DNA of 64,000 nt, from positions 1 to 64,000 of the forward strand of contig CAMDCN010000002.1 in the NCBI GenBank assembly GCA_945890485.1. Reading direction: 5' to 3'. This DNA is from Candidatus Sulfopaludibacter sp. SbA3 (GTDB taxonomy: Bacteria > Acidobacteriota > Terriglobia > Bryobacterales > Bryobacteraceae). The notes below the pieces were generated by a model that was given only the letters and a program-made list of their open reading frames with translations, had not been told where the DNA came from and did not search any database. This document shows, piece by piece, positions 1 through 7,049 of this stretch (position 1 is its first letter; each line of letters starts with the position of its first letter). The position numbers and the translations under genes are program-made.

Positions 1-76
1 TTTTGCGCCCATTGGCCCACGCCTCTAGGGTCGTTCGCTGTTCAGCGGAGAGTTCGATCGGCGGAGCCACGCGCAT
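1..76 (-). CDS. IS630-type transposase, N-terminal 25 residues (cut by window edge)
   Basis: Reading leftward from an ATG at 74-76 gives an open frame to the window edge that begins MRVAPPIELSAEQRTTLEAW. The 'IELSAEQRTTLEAWANGRK' stretch resembles the start of IS630-family transposases, whose N-terminus is a helix-turn-helix that binds the element ends. Only about 25 codons are visible, so catalytic DDE residues cannot be checked. The gene lies in the left, integrated part of the window and its upstream end must fall between here and the stop of the next gene at 117. The family call rests on remembered similarity of a short segment. Confidence 0.6.
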   Translation of the reverse strand, partial: MRVAPPIELSAEQRTTLEAWANGRK

Positions 77-116
77 AAAGATCCAGCACCTCAATTGTAG
101 AGGCGTCAGAATCTCG

Positions 117-521
117 TTACAGGTTACGATTAGCGAAGCACTGCACTAGGTACTTGTCTGCGTGATAGATTGACATCATCAAGCTTTCTCTTGGTTTTGG
201 ATACGGCTTTCCTCTGAGGGATTCCGGCAACTCGTGAGGAACCGCCATCAGCCTTAGAGTTGCTGAAAGCCCAGAGGGTGTACCGTGCCCGGATATTCGA
301 ACTGTGCCTTCGTGCAAATCTACGATTAACTGGTCTCTTATAGGAATAGGATCAGGTGATGGCTCCAAGGTACTCGCTTTCCCCCACCCGATAACCTTGA
401 GTCTGAATCCCTCTTCTTGGGCGATGGTGGAGAAGCGCTCAAACAACTCCCGATGCATTTCCTGCGCCAGCGACGGATTACTGCTGCACGCTTCAACGAA
501 CCTGCTTCGACTGTATCGCAT
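117..521 (-). CDS. Hypothetical protein, 134 aa, island-borne
   Basis: I do not recognise a family. The 134-residue product is soluble, with no signal peptide or membrane segment, and a mixed alpha/beta look; a central stretch (about residues 50-95) alternates hydrophobic residues like a beta sheet. The ATG at 521 is preceded by GGAG about 11 nt upstream. Its stop is only 40 bp from the start codon of the IS630-like transposase, so the C-terminus may have been changed by insertion of that element. Base composition and codon choice are visibly less GC-biased than in the genes to the right, which fits foreign origin. Confidence 0.55.
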   Translation of the reverse strand: MRYSRSRFVEACSSNPSLAQEMHRELFERFSTIAQEEGFRLKVIGWGKASTLEPSPDPIPIRDQLIVDLHEGTVRISGHGTPSGLSATLRLMAVPHELPESLRGKPYPKPRESLMMSIYHADKYLVQCFANRNL

Positions 522-554
522 GCGTCGGGTACTCCAGGATGTAGCTCCTGAAAG

Positions 555-620
555 TATGCCAGCGATTCGTTAAGGAATCGCTAATAGCGCACTAGCACTC
601 AAAGGAATGGAGTGTGCTGT
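555..620. repeat. Two adjacent inverted repeats between island genes
   Basis: A perfect hairpin lies at 561-582: AGCGATTC, a 6-nt loop, then GAATCGCT. Beside it, at 592-618, CTAGCACTC is followed by a 9-nt spacer and GAGTGTGCT, an imperfect palindrome. Neither is followed by a T-run, so they are not standard intrinsic terminators. They lie between the stop of the gene ending at 634 and the start of the gene at 521, so they may be an operator or an mRNA structure. Confidence 0.5.
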
Positions 621-633
621 CTAAGCTATGGAT

Positions 634-1752
634 TTACTTGTGAGAAAGAGCGGCAGCTATACCGCGATGGCCGCCGCGAAGCGAGGCGCGCGACAGTATG
701 TCTCCAAGCTCAGGGCTAATTACACAGCCTGGTTCGAGTTGCGTGACTTGACTTCGCACTGCTCCTGCGAACACCGTTTCAACCAGAGAAGGTAAAGGAT
801 TATGAGGCAAGCACCGCATTGTGTAGAACGGTATGTAATGCCCCATTGAATCTGCATTCAGCTCCTCGTAGTCTACGTCCGGAATCGTCTCGATCCATCG
901 TGAGGGATGTACCGGCACAGGACCCACGATGAGACAACGATGGTCCCCGAGCGGAATCAGGCGCCATTGGTTCTCGGACAAGACCTCAACTTTGTGAGGA
1001 TTCATCCACTCTGCCAGCCGGTCGTTCGCTCCTTCGAAGTAAACTCCAGAGAATCTCGGTCCGGCCGCTCCGCGGACGTTTGACATGTTGGAGATTGCGA
1101 TGCAGAACACACGCGCGAGGATGTCCGCGCTCTCCGCTTCGCTGCTTCGCCGTCGCACGAGCATGCCGCGAAGGGCATTTTCGACTTCAATAATAAAGCA
1201 ACTCCCGTAGCTCACCCCAAACAGGGTTATTAGACTGAGCCGTTCGTAGAGGCCGGGCAAATTGTGGGGATAATACTTATCTAACAGCGGCGCGAAAAGC
1301 AATTCAGCGAACCGCCGAGCATCGCTAGAGACAAAGTCCGCAGACTCGTAGTGTCCGTACATGCTGTCGAAGTTGTCATTGATGCTCGTATAGGAAACAT
1401 CGATGATGTCCACACTGTCGCAGAACCCGCCGGTCTCGCGTCCGGCATAGTTGGCGTCTTCTGGATTTGCTGAGATGGTCCCGAGAAGTTTTCGGAGAAT
1501 GAAGTAGCCTAGGACGAGTTTGCCTTCGAGTGGGCCACAGAATAGGGTTCTGATCTCGCTCTTGCTCACGTGAATGTAGGTCGTTGCAAAATCGAAGAAT
1601 TCGGACACGTACGCACTTTCGTTGCCGATGACTGCGGCGGGATCGTCCACATTCAATCCCCCTCCGCATTTGATGATGGTCGGTTTTGAGTCATTCAGGT
1701 CCAACCCCTCCATTTGCAAGAGCCCTGTCGCCGTCCATTTCCAAATCGTCAT
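634..1752 (-). CDS. Hypothetical protein, 372 aa, island-borne
   Basis: No family is recognised. The frame is open back to 1959, but I place the start at the ATG at 1752 because GGGAG (1759-1763) sits 6 nt upstream of it; upstream of that the translation is low-complexity and basic. The protein begins MTIWKWTATG and has no signal peptide or clear membrane span. It has many aromatic and acidic residues, and its middle part (about residues 60-260) looks helical, like a large cargo or sensor domain. It may share a transcript with the 134-aa gene downstream. It belongs to the integrated element, so a role in element biology or defence is possible but not shown. Confidence 0.6.
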   Translation of the reverse strand: MTIWKWTATGLLQMEGLDLNDSKPTIIKCGGGLNVDDPAAVIGNESAYVSEFFDFATTYIHVSKSEIRTLFCGPLEGKLVLGYFILRKLLGTISANPEDANYAGRETGGFCDSVDIIDVSYTSINDNFDSMYGHYESADFVSSDARRFAELLFAPLLDKYYPHNLPGLYERLSLITLFGVSYGSCFIIEVENALRGMLVRRRSSEAESADILARVFCIAISNMSNVRGAAGPRFSGVYFEGANDRLAEWMNPHKVEVLSENQWRLIPLGDHRCLIVGPVPVHPSRWIETIPDVDYEELNADSMGHYIPFYTMRCLPHNPLPSLVETVFAGAVRSQVTQLEPGCVISPELGDILSRASLRGGHRGIAAALSHK

Positions 1753-1998
1753 TACCGTCTCCCTTCGTGTCGTGGTAGCTGCTAGGAATCGCTGGCCTCG
1801 TCCCTTCGATCTTCCGAAGCCGTTCTGGGACGTATGGCTCCCTCTCCGAGTCGCCAAGACGAATCTAGCCAGTGTAGCTGGTTGTTTGCGTATGACTTGT
1901 GCGGGAGCGTGCGAATTGATGAGCATAAACGCCCAGATGCTGTTTTCTAAGGATCGCATCCAAGGTAAGCTCCTAGCTGCGACACCGTCGCTGCCAAC

Positions 1999-2232
1999 AT
2001 GCCCTTTTCATTCTTTAACGCTCCCCAAGCCAAGTCCGCCTTTGAGCGGCACTACAGGATCGGTGAACTAGCAAGACTCTGGGGGATAGGCCGGGAGACG
2101 GTCCGCAAGCTCGTAAAGGACGAACCTGGGGTACTAAAGATCAGGAACGGTAGCAGGAAAACTCACACGACCTACAGCGTCCCCGAATCGGCTGCGGAAC
2201 GCATCCACACTCGCTTATTGAACCCGACGTGA
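1999..2232 (+). CDS. Excisionase/MerR-like helix-turn-helix protein
   Basis: A 77-residue protein whose core, about residues 19-48 (RIGELARLWGIGRETVRKLV), reads as a winged helix-turn-helix of the excisionase/MerR type: a first helix ending in the LARLWGI turn, then a basic recognition helix. The C-terminal half ends in a short basic helix. Such small proteins act as recombination directionality factors or local regulators in integrative elements, which suits the integrase 0.6 kb away. It points away from the 372-aa gene; the 246 bp between them hold no gene. No clear ribosome binding site is seen, so the start is uncertain. Confidence 0.55.
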   Translation: MPFSFFNAPQAKSAFERHYRIGELARLWGIGRETVRKLVKDEPGVLKIRNGSRKTHTTYSVPESAAERIHTRLLNPT

Positions 2233-2311
2233 CCAGAGACTGGGTTAGGGTGCGGGCTGGCTGGCTCGATACTTGGGAATTAAACGATGCCACAGGAAAA
2301 GGAGGTCAGCG

Positions 2312-2548
2312 GTGACCTGGTTTCATCAAGCAACGATGTTCGCGATCGAAATGTACATCCTAGTCAACCTGATTGTTGTACTTAGTCATCTCACGTGGCT
2401 GAAATTGCCAGCTGAGGTTCGGGATTACCTGAGGCGCGCATTCGAGGCTCGTGAAAAGCCCAAGGACGCCCAAACGTCGGGCTCGCCGGATGTACGCTAC
2501 ACAAAGGCTGCACCCCCACGAGAGCCCCTCACTAGATTGCGAGGTTGA
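2312..2548 (+). CDS. Small single-span membrane protein, 78 aa
   Basis: The frame is open from 2273, but the start is best placed at the GTG at 2312 because AAGGAGG (2299-2305) lies 6 nt upstream, one of the best Shine-Dalgarno matches in the window. The product has one probable membrane segment at about residues 9-30, followed by a charged helix (LPAEVRDYLRRAFEAREKP) and a polar proline-rich tail. No family is recognised. The stop overlaps the next open frame. Small membrane proteins of this kind are common in mobile elements; function is unknown. Confidence 0.5.
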   Translation: MTWFHQATMFAIEMYILVNLIVVLSHLTWLKLPAEVRDYLRRAFEAREKPKDAQTSGSPDVRYTKAAPPREPLTRLRG

Positions 2549-2856
2549 TGAAGTTGCTCCTTGCCGCTTTTAGCGGCTCGCGCAAACGCCAACCCGCCAT
2601 GCCATTGGATCTGCACATGAAGACATACAAGCGCGTCATGGCTACGGTTGTCGATACTGAGCTATTACTAGGTTTTCGAGCGCTTTCCGGCAGGCTGAGT
2701 CTGCTGCTAGGCAATGATGACTTTATTCGCCCCGAACATGTGGCCGACTATGTTGCCGCGTCCGCAGAAACAGTAATCCTGCAAAACGCCGGGCACTTCC
2801 CTTTTGCAGAAGACCCGGCGTCTTTTCGCGCGGCGATGAAAGCACTGCTCAGCTAG
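2548..2856 (+). pseudogene. Stump of an alpha/beta hydrolase (C-terminal part)
   Basis: The last 55 residues look like the C-terminus of an alpha/beta-hydrolase: a strand plus turn, SLLLGNDDFIRPEHVADYV, which would carry the acid residue, then ILQNAGHFPFAEDPASF, which carries the catalytic His of the usual GAGHFP motif. The first 40 residues have no hydrolase character, and the nucleophile elbow and oxyanion region are missing, so this is a truncated remnant rather than a working enzyme. Its TAG overlaps the integrase stop in a shared CTAG. It was probably truncated by element insertion or rearrangement; the missing part is not in the window. Confidence 0.6.
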
Positions 2857-4073
2857 CCCCCGGAGACCGATACTCTGCCCTCAAAGGCACCTCTCAAGAT
2901 ATTGGTCAGCCGTGCTTGGCGCTCTGGCACCCATCGCGAATAATGCTGCCTTACCGTGTCCTCGTCATCGCCCAGCAGGTCGGCGACATCGGCAACCGGC
3001 ACGCCGCGTTCCAGCAGGATACGCGCAAAGGTATGGCGGAAACGGTGAGGCGTCGGGGTCTCTTCAAATTGCCCGGCAAGGTCGAATACCTTGTTCAGCT
3101 TGCGCCGCCAAGTATCCGTTACCGTTTCGAGCCGAGTCGATTCCCCGACCAGGAATGGCATATGGCCGAAACGCGCGGCGCGCGCCTCAAGCCGTGCTCG
3201 GAGCCAGTCGGGGATATAGGCGAACACGTCGCCGCCGTTCTTCTTTGCCCGCAGAAAAATGTCGTTCCCCCGCAGCCGCTTCACATCGAACAATGCAACA
3301 TCGGAAATCCGCAGCCCCGTGTAGGCGAGCACCCAGATAAAGTCCTTCGCGTCCTCACCTGTCCATACCCCTGCCCGGTCTCCGCTTTTCCAGGTCACTT
3401 CGCCGAGCACATCGCAGGCTTTCACAATCCGCTCCAGCTCGTCGTCAGTGAACGGAACTTTATTGGCGACGCGATTCGCTCCAAGCGGCGGCTTCAGGTC
3501 TGCCGTCACGGGGTTCTCCTGGAGCCATTTCCGATGCATGCAGAAGCGGAAGAACGCCCGCAGCGTCCCGAGCCATTTTCCCTTGGCGCGGGCTCCGAGC
3601 TTCATCGTGCCATAGAACACGTCGATGTCCGCCGCCGAGAACTGATCGAGCATCACATAGCCCTGGGTCTCTGCAAAGGCGGTGAGTTGCCGGACAAACG
3701 TTCGATATTTGCGCAGCGTCGCCGGTGCAATCTGCGCCCCCTCTCGGTTGGCTAAGAATGCCGCCGTCGCCGTCGAAATCGCGACGCGGTCGCTCCGGAA
3801 CTCTGCCGGGGCCGAAGGAACTGGAGCCACGGCAACCGTGCTCCACGACTGAGCGGCCTCCCAGGCGGACGCGACGACCTTGGCTTCATCCCAGGAAGAC
3901 TTCCCGGTCTGTTTCCTATTGAATTTGCCGCCGAGGGTACCGGAGACGTGAATGAGGCAGGCGCATTTTTTTCCCCAACCGCGCCGCCCCTCTTCGAACT
4001 CGCCGCTGCGCGAATCCTCCAAGTGCTTCCCTTCGCATTCCTTGCGATGCCGCCTGTAGAGTGTGAGCGCCAT
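2853..4073 (-). CDS. Tyrosine recombinase/integrase
   Basis: A 406-residue site-specific recombinase. The N-terminus has a cysteine/histidine cluster (ECEGKHLE, KKCACLIHV), perhaps a small metal-binding or arm-binding region. A core-binding SAM-like domain follows (about 100-200), then the catalytic domain. Box I is seen in LAYTGLRISDVALF (catalytic Arg), box II in HRFRHTFARILL (His-x-x-Arg-His), and the nucleophile Tyr in VRQHYSRWVP. The gene sits 80 bp from the 3' end of tRNA-Ser, the classic place for an integrase that uses a tRNA gene as its attachment site, so the element extends left beyond the window. GAGGG lies 7 nt before the ATG. Confidence 0.92.
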   Translation of the reverse strand: MALTLYRRHRKECEGKHLEDSRSGEFEEGRRGWGKKCACLIHVSGTLGGKFNRKQTGKSSWDEAKVVASAWEAAQSWSTVAVAPVPSAPAEFRSDRVAISTATAAFLANREGAQIAPATLRKYRTFVRQLTAFAETQGYVMLDQFSAADIDVFYGTMKLGARAKGKWLGTLRAFFRFCMHRKWLQENPVTADLKPPLGANRVANKVPFTDDELERIVKACDVLGEVTWKSGDRAGVWTGEDAKDFIWVLAYTGLRISDVALFDVKRLRGNDIFLRAKKNGGDVFAYIPDWLRARLEARAARFGHMPFLVGESTRLETVTDTWRRKLNKVFDLAGQFEETPTPHRFRHTFARILLERGVPVADVADLLGDDEDTVRQHYSRWVPERQARLTNILRGAFEGRVSVSGG

Positions 4074-4153
4074 ATAATGCCCTCATTCTACTCCGCCCAG
4101 CACGCCATTGCACGCCAGCTTCGCTCGAATCGTATAAGTTATTGATTCTATTA

Positions 4154-4175
4154 TGGCGGTGAGGGTGGGATTCGA
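4154..4175. other. Inferred attachment-site region (3' end of tRNA-Ser)
   Basis: The integrase begins 80 bp beyond the tRNA 3' terminus and the sequence to the left differs in composition. The T-arm and acceptor end of the tRNA are therefore the likely attL/attR core, as in other tRNA-targeting elements. The second copy would lie left of the window, so the exact core cannot be defined here. Confidence 0.3.
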
Positions 4176-4243
4176 ACCCACGGTACCCTTTCGGGTACGT
4201 CGGTTTTCGAGACCGATCGATTCAACCACTCTCGCACCTCACC
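4154..4243 (-). tRNA. tRNA-Ser(CGA)
   Basis: The minus strand folds as a class II tRNA. The acceptor stem GGTGAGG pairs with CCTCACC, the anticodon stem TCGGT/ACCGA encloses loop CTCGAAA (anticodon CGA), a long variable arm GTACCC-GAAA-GGGTAC is present, and the T-arm is GTGGG TTCGAAT CCCAC. The discriminator base is G and CCA is encoded (4154-4156). The long variable arm and the CGA anticodon identify it as serine, reading UCG codons. It lies 38 bp from dnaJ on one side and the integrase on the other. Confidence 0.95.
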
Positions 4244-4281
4244 GCGAGGCACTTCTTCAGTCTACCAAACCGCGGTCGACT

Positions 4282-5415
4282 CTACATGAAGTAGTCTTTG
4301 ACTTTGTCGAACAGACCGCGCTCCTGCGGTTCGGTGTCCGTCGGCAGGATCTCTCGCAACTGTTCAAATAGCTTCCGCTGCTCGCGCGAGAGCTTGCCGG
4401 GGACCTTCACCTGCACGTTCACAATAACATCGCCGCGGCCGCCAGAGTTCAAATACGGCACACCCTTGTTCCGAATCCGGATCTGCTCTCCGTTCTGCGC
4501 ACCCTCAGGGATCTTCACGCGCTCCAGGCCGTCAAACGTCAACACATCGAGCTCCGTGCCCAGCGCGGCCTGCGCTACGTTCACCGAAACCGTGCAGTGC
4601 AGGTCGTTTTCACGCCGCTCGAAGACAGAATGCTCTTTGATTTGCAGCACTACGAACAAGTCGCCGGCGGGGCCGCCGTTGGAACCGGATTGGCCCTCAT
4701 TGGCGAGGCGCAGGCGGGTTCCGTTATCGACACCAGCGGGAATAGTCACGCGCAGCTTGCGGTCCACGCGCTGGAAGCCCTCTCCCGCGCATTTCGCGCA
4801 CGCCTTGCGGATCAACTGGCCGCGGCCGCTACACGTGCGGCAGGTCTGCCGGATGGTCAGGAAGCCCTGTTGGAGCAGCACCTCGCCGCGTCCTTTGCAC
4901 GTCGCGCATTGGGTCAAGCCGTCGTTGGCGTCGGCGCCGGTCCCTTTGCAGAGTCCGCACTGTTCCGCACGGGGCACCTGAATCTCGGCGCTCATGCCGC
5001 GGATGGCGTCTTCGAGCGTGATCTCGAGATCGTAGCGGAGGTGTTCGCCCTGTCGCGCCCTCGTCCGCCCGCCACCGCCGCCACGACGGCCGCCGCCGAA
5101 CAGGTCGCCGAAGCCGAAGAAATCGCCGAGAATGTCGCTAAAGTCGCCGAAGGTCTCGGGGTCGAAGCCCGCTTGCCCACCGGACGCACCGGCGACGCCC
5201 TGGTGGCCGAACCGATCGTAGGCCGCGCGCTTCTGCGCGTCGGCCAGGACGCCGTACGCTTCGGCCGCCTCTTTGAACTTTTCTTCGGCGGCTTTATCGC
5301 CGGGGTTCCGGTCGGGATGATGCTGCAGGGCGAGCTTTCGGTACGCCGCTTTGAGCGCAGCTTCGTCCGCGCCCTTGCTCAGCCCAAGGACCTCGTAATA
5401 GTCGCGCTTACTCAC
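4282..5415 (-). CDS. dnaJ: Chaperone DnaJ
   Basis: A full-length type I J-protein (377 aa), co-chaperone that stimulates DnaK ATPase and delivers unfolded clients. The J-domain (1-70) has the HPD motif in LQHHPDRNPG. A Gly/Phe-rich linker follows (about 75-120), then four zinc-binding repeats CGLCKGTG, CATCKGRG, CRTCSGRG and CAKCAGEG, then the C-terminal substrate-binding domains. The GTG start overlaps the grpE stop by 4 nt (GTGA), indicating translational coupling. It is last in hrcA-grpE-dnaJ; dnaK is not in the window. Confidence 0.97.
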   Translation of the reverse strand: MSKRDYYEVLGLSKGADEAALKAAYRKLALQHHPDRNPGDKAAEEKFKEAAEAYGVLADAQKRAAYDRFGHQGVAGASGGQAGFDPETFGDFSDILGDFFGFGDLFGGGRRGGGGGRTRARQGEHLRYDLEITLEDAIRGMSAEIQVPRAEQCGLCKGTGADANDGLTQCATCKGRGEVLLQQGFLTIRQTCRTCSGRGQLIRKACAKCAGEGFQRVDRKLRVTIPAGVDNGTRLRLANEGQSGSNGGPAGDLFVVLQIKEHSVFERRENDLHCTVSVNVAQAALGTELDVLTFDGLERVKIPEGAQNGEQIRIRNKGVPYLNSGGRGDVIVNVQVKVPGKLSREQRKLFEQLREILPTDTEPQERGLFDKVKDYFM

Positions 5416-5915
5416 CGGACTGCTACCTTCACCATCGCCGGCCGCAGATTCCGGCCCTTGAAGTTATAACCGCGCTGGAAGACGCCGAGCACGGTCTGGT
5501 CCTCCGCCTCTTCCGTGGTCACCATCTCGATGGCGTGGTGGAGGTGCGGATCGAATTTCTCGCCGACCGCCTCAAGCGGCTCCAAACCGAGCTTCTTCAA
5601 CGTATCTTGGGTGCGCTGATAGATCAGCTCCATGCCGCGCACGTACTCGGCATCCACGCAGGGCACCGTGAGGGCGCGCTCAAAGTCATCCAACACCGGC
5701 AGGATGGCGCGGACGGCCTCCATGGCCGCGTATTCGCTGGACTCCATCCGTTCTTTTTCTGTCCGTCGGCGAAAGTTTTCAAAATCGGCGCGCTGGCGCA
5801 GCAGCAGATTCTGTAGTTCGCTTTTTTCCGCAATCAAGGCGTCCCGCTCAGCGAGCAGGTTCGGGGCGGACTGCTCCGCCGTAGGCTCGCTCGACGCGGC
5901 CTCTTTGTTTTCCAT
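5412..5915 (-). CDS. grpE: Nucleotide exchange factor GrpE
   Basis: GrpE releases ADP from DnaK. The product has a long N-terminal coiled coil (about 20-60, LLAERDALIAEKSELQNLLL), the conserved LRQRADFENFRRRTEKER segment, the LPVLDDFERAL signature and the C-terminal beta-domain ending in RNLRPAMVKVAV. The frame stays open to 6017, but that would overlap hrcA; the ATG at 5915 gives a normal ~167-aa GrpE, and a GTG at 5927 (after GGAA) is an alternative. It lies 52 bp after hrcA and overlaps dnaJ. Confidence 0.95.
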   Translation of the reverse strand: MENKEAASSEPTAEQSAPNLLAERDALIAEKSELQNLLLRQRADFENFRRRTEKERMESSEYAAMEAVRAILPVLDDFERALTVPCVDAEYVRGMELIYQRTQDTLKKLGLEPLEAVGEKFDPHLHHAIEMVTTEEAEDQTVLGVFQRGYNFKGRNLRPAMVKVAVR

Positions 5916-5967
5916 ATCCAGGCTCACATTTCCAGTGTATCGCCCCTCCTGCCCGTTTTGACAGGGG

Positions 5968-7002
5968 CTATTCGGAAAGCGATTCGACAGTGGCGCCGAC
6001 TTGCGACACGGCGGCAATGACTTGGGCGTAGTTCATCCGCATCGGGCCCAGCACCGCAAACTTTGTCGCGAGACCAGTGGGGAGGGTTACGGTGAGGCCG
6101 ATGAGACTTAATTCATCCATGCTGGAGTGCACGTCGCCCAGGCCCACCTGCACGCCGACTTCGCCGGGTTCGGCTTCGAGAAAACGGTCGAGGAGCGCAA
6201 GCAGACGCTGCTTTTCTTCGAGCGTGCGGAAGAGATCGCGGAGCTTCTCCTTGTCGAGCGAGAGATCGATCAGAAAGAGATTCGAGGTGCCGTCGAGATG
6301 CACTTCCGGGGTCAGCCCGACTTCGAGAAGCCCTTTTTGGTAGAGCATTTCGAGCCGTTGGAGCATGGCGTCGTACATGGCGCGCTCGTGCGCGAGGCGC
6401 TCGCGGAGTTCGAGCTGAATCCGGGAGAGCGTCCACCCCTTGAAGTTTTCGTTGAAGTAGTTACGGACGAGATTTAGCTCGTCCTGGGTGACGGACTGGT
6501 CGAGGGCGACGACGCGGTTGCTGACGCGGTGGTCGCGCGTTTCGACGACCATCAGAACACGTCGGTCGGCGAGGAGAAGGAGTTCGATCTGGGCCAGGGT
6601 CTGCGAGTTGGTGGGGATCGACGCGGCGATGCCCACGTTGTGGGTCATCTCGGTGAGCAGGTGGCTCGACATTTCGAGGCGGCCTTCCATGCTGTCCGCG
6701 CGCCGCAGTTCGCTGCGCATGCGCTGCACTTCGCCAAGCGAAAGGCGTTTGGTGGCGAGGGTCTGCACGTAGCTTCGGAACGCTTTTACGGTGGGGATAC
6801 GCCCGGCCGAGGTGTGCGGCTGGGCCAAGTATCCCTCGTCGTAGAGGTCGGCCATCACGTTGCGGATGGTGGCCGGACTCAAATGCCCACCGGCTTTGGC
6901 GATCGTGCGCGAGGCGACGGGCTCTCCGGTCTCGATGTAAGCCTCTACAATCGAGTGAAGGATGGAACGGGCCCGCTCTGCATATTGCGACCGATTCACC
7001 AT
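5968..7002 (-). CDS. hrcA: Heat-inducible transcription repressor HrcA
   Basis: HrcA represses class I heat-shock genes by binding CIRCE operators. The N-terminal winged helix is seen in MVNRSQYAERARSILHSIVE and ETGEPVASRTI, with SPATIRNVMADLYDEGYL as the recognition part. A GAF-like domain and C-terminal HrcA domain follow, including HTSAGRIPT. I prefer the ATG at 7002 over the TTG at 7014 because family members start just before this helix. A promoter-like TTGCAC-N17-TACAAT lies upstream (7017-7045). No CIRCE palindrome is visible in front of the gene, so autoregulation is unclear. Confidence 0.93.
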   Translation of the reverse strand: MVNRSQYAERARSILHSIVEAYIETGEPVASRTIAKAGGHLSPATIRNVMADLYDEGYLAQPHTSAGRIPTVKAFRSYVQTLATKRLSLGEVQRMRSELRRADSMEGRLEMSSHLLTEMTHNVGIAASIPTNSQTLAQIELLLLADRRVLMVVETRDHRVSNRVVALDQSVTQDELNLVRNYFNENFKGWTLSRIQLELRERLAHERAMYDAMLQRLEMLYQKGLLEVGLTPEVHLDGTSNLFLIDLSLDKEKLRDLFRTLEEKQRLLALLDRFLEAEPGEVGVQVGLGDVHSSMDELSLIGLTVTLPTGLATKFAVLGPMRMNYAQVIAAVSQVGATVESLSE

Positions 7003-7016
7003 AGCGCTTTGCAACG

Positions 7017-7045
7017 ATTGTAGGGGACGCGAAACCTTAGTGCAA
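7017..7045 (-). promoter_or_regulatory. Putative promoter of hrcA-grpE-dnaJ
   Basis: On the minus strand, TTGCAC (7045-7040) and TACAAT (7022-7017) are separated by exactly 17 bp. Transcription would start about 7 nt before the hrcA ATG at 7002, giving a very short leader. The element lies just after the S41 peptidase stop. Confidence 0.5.
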
Positions 7046-7049
7046 CACC

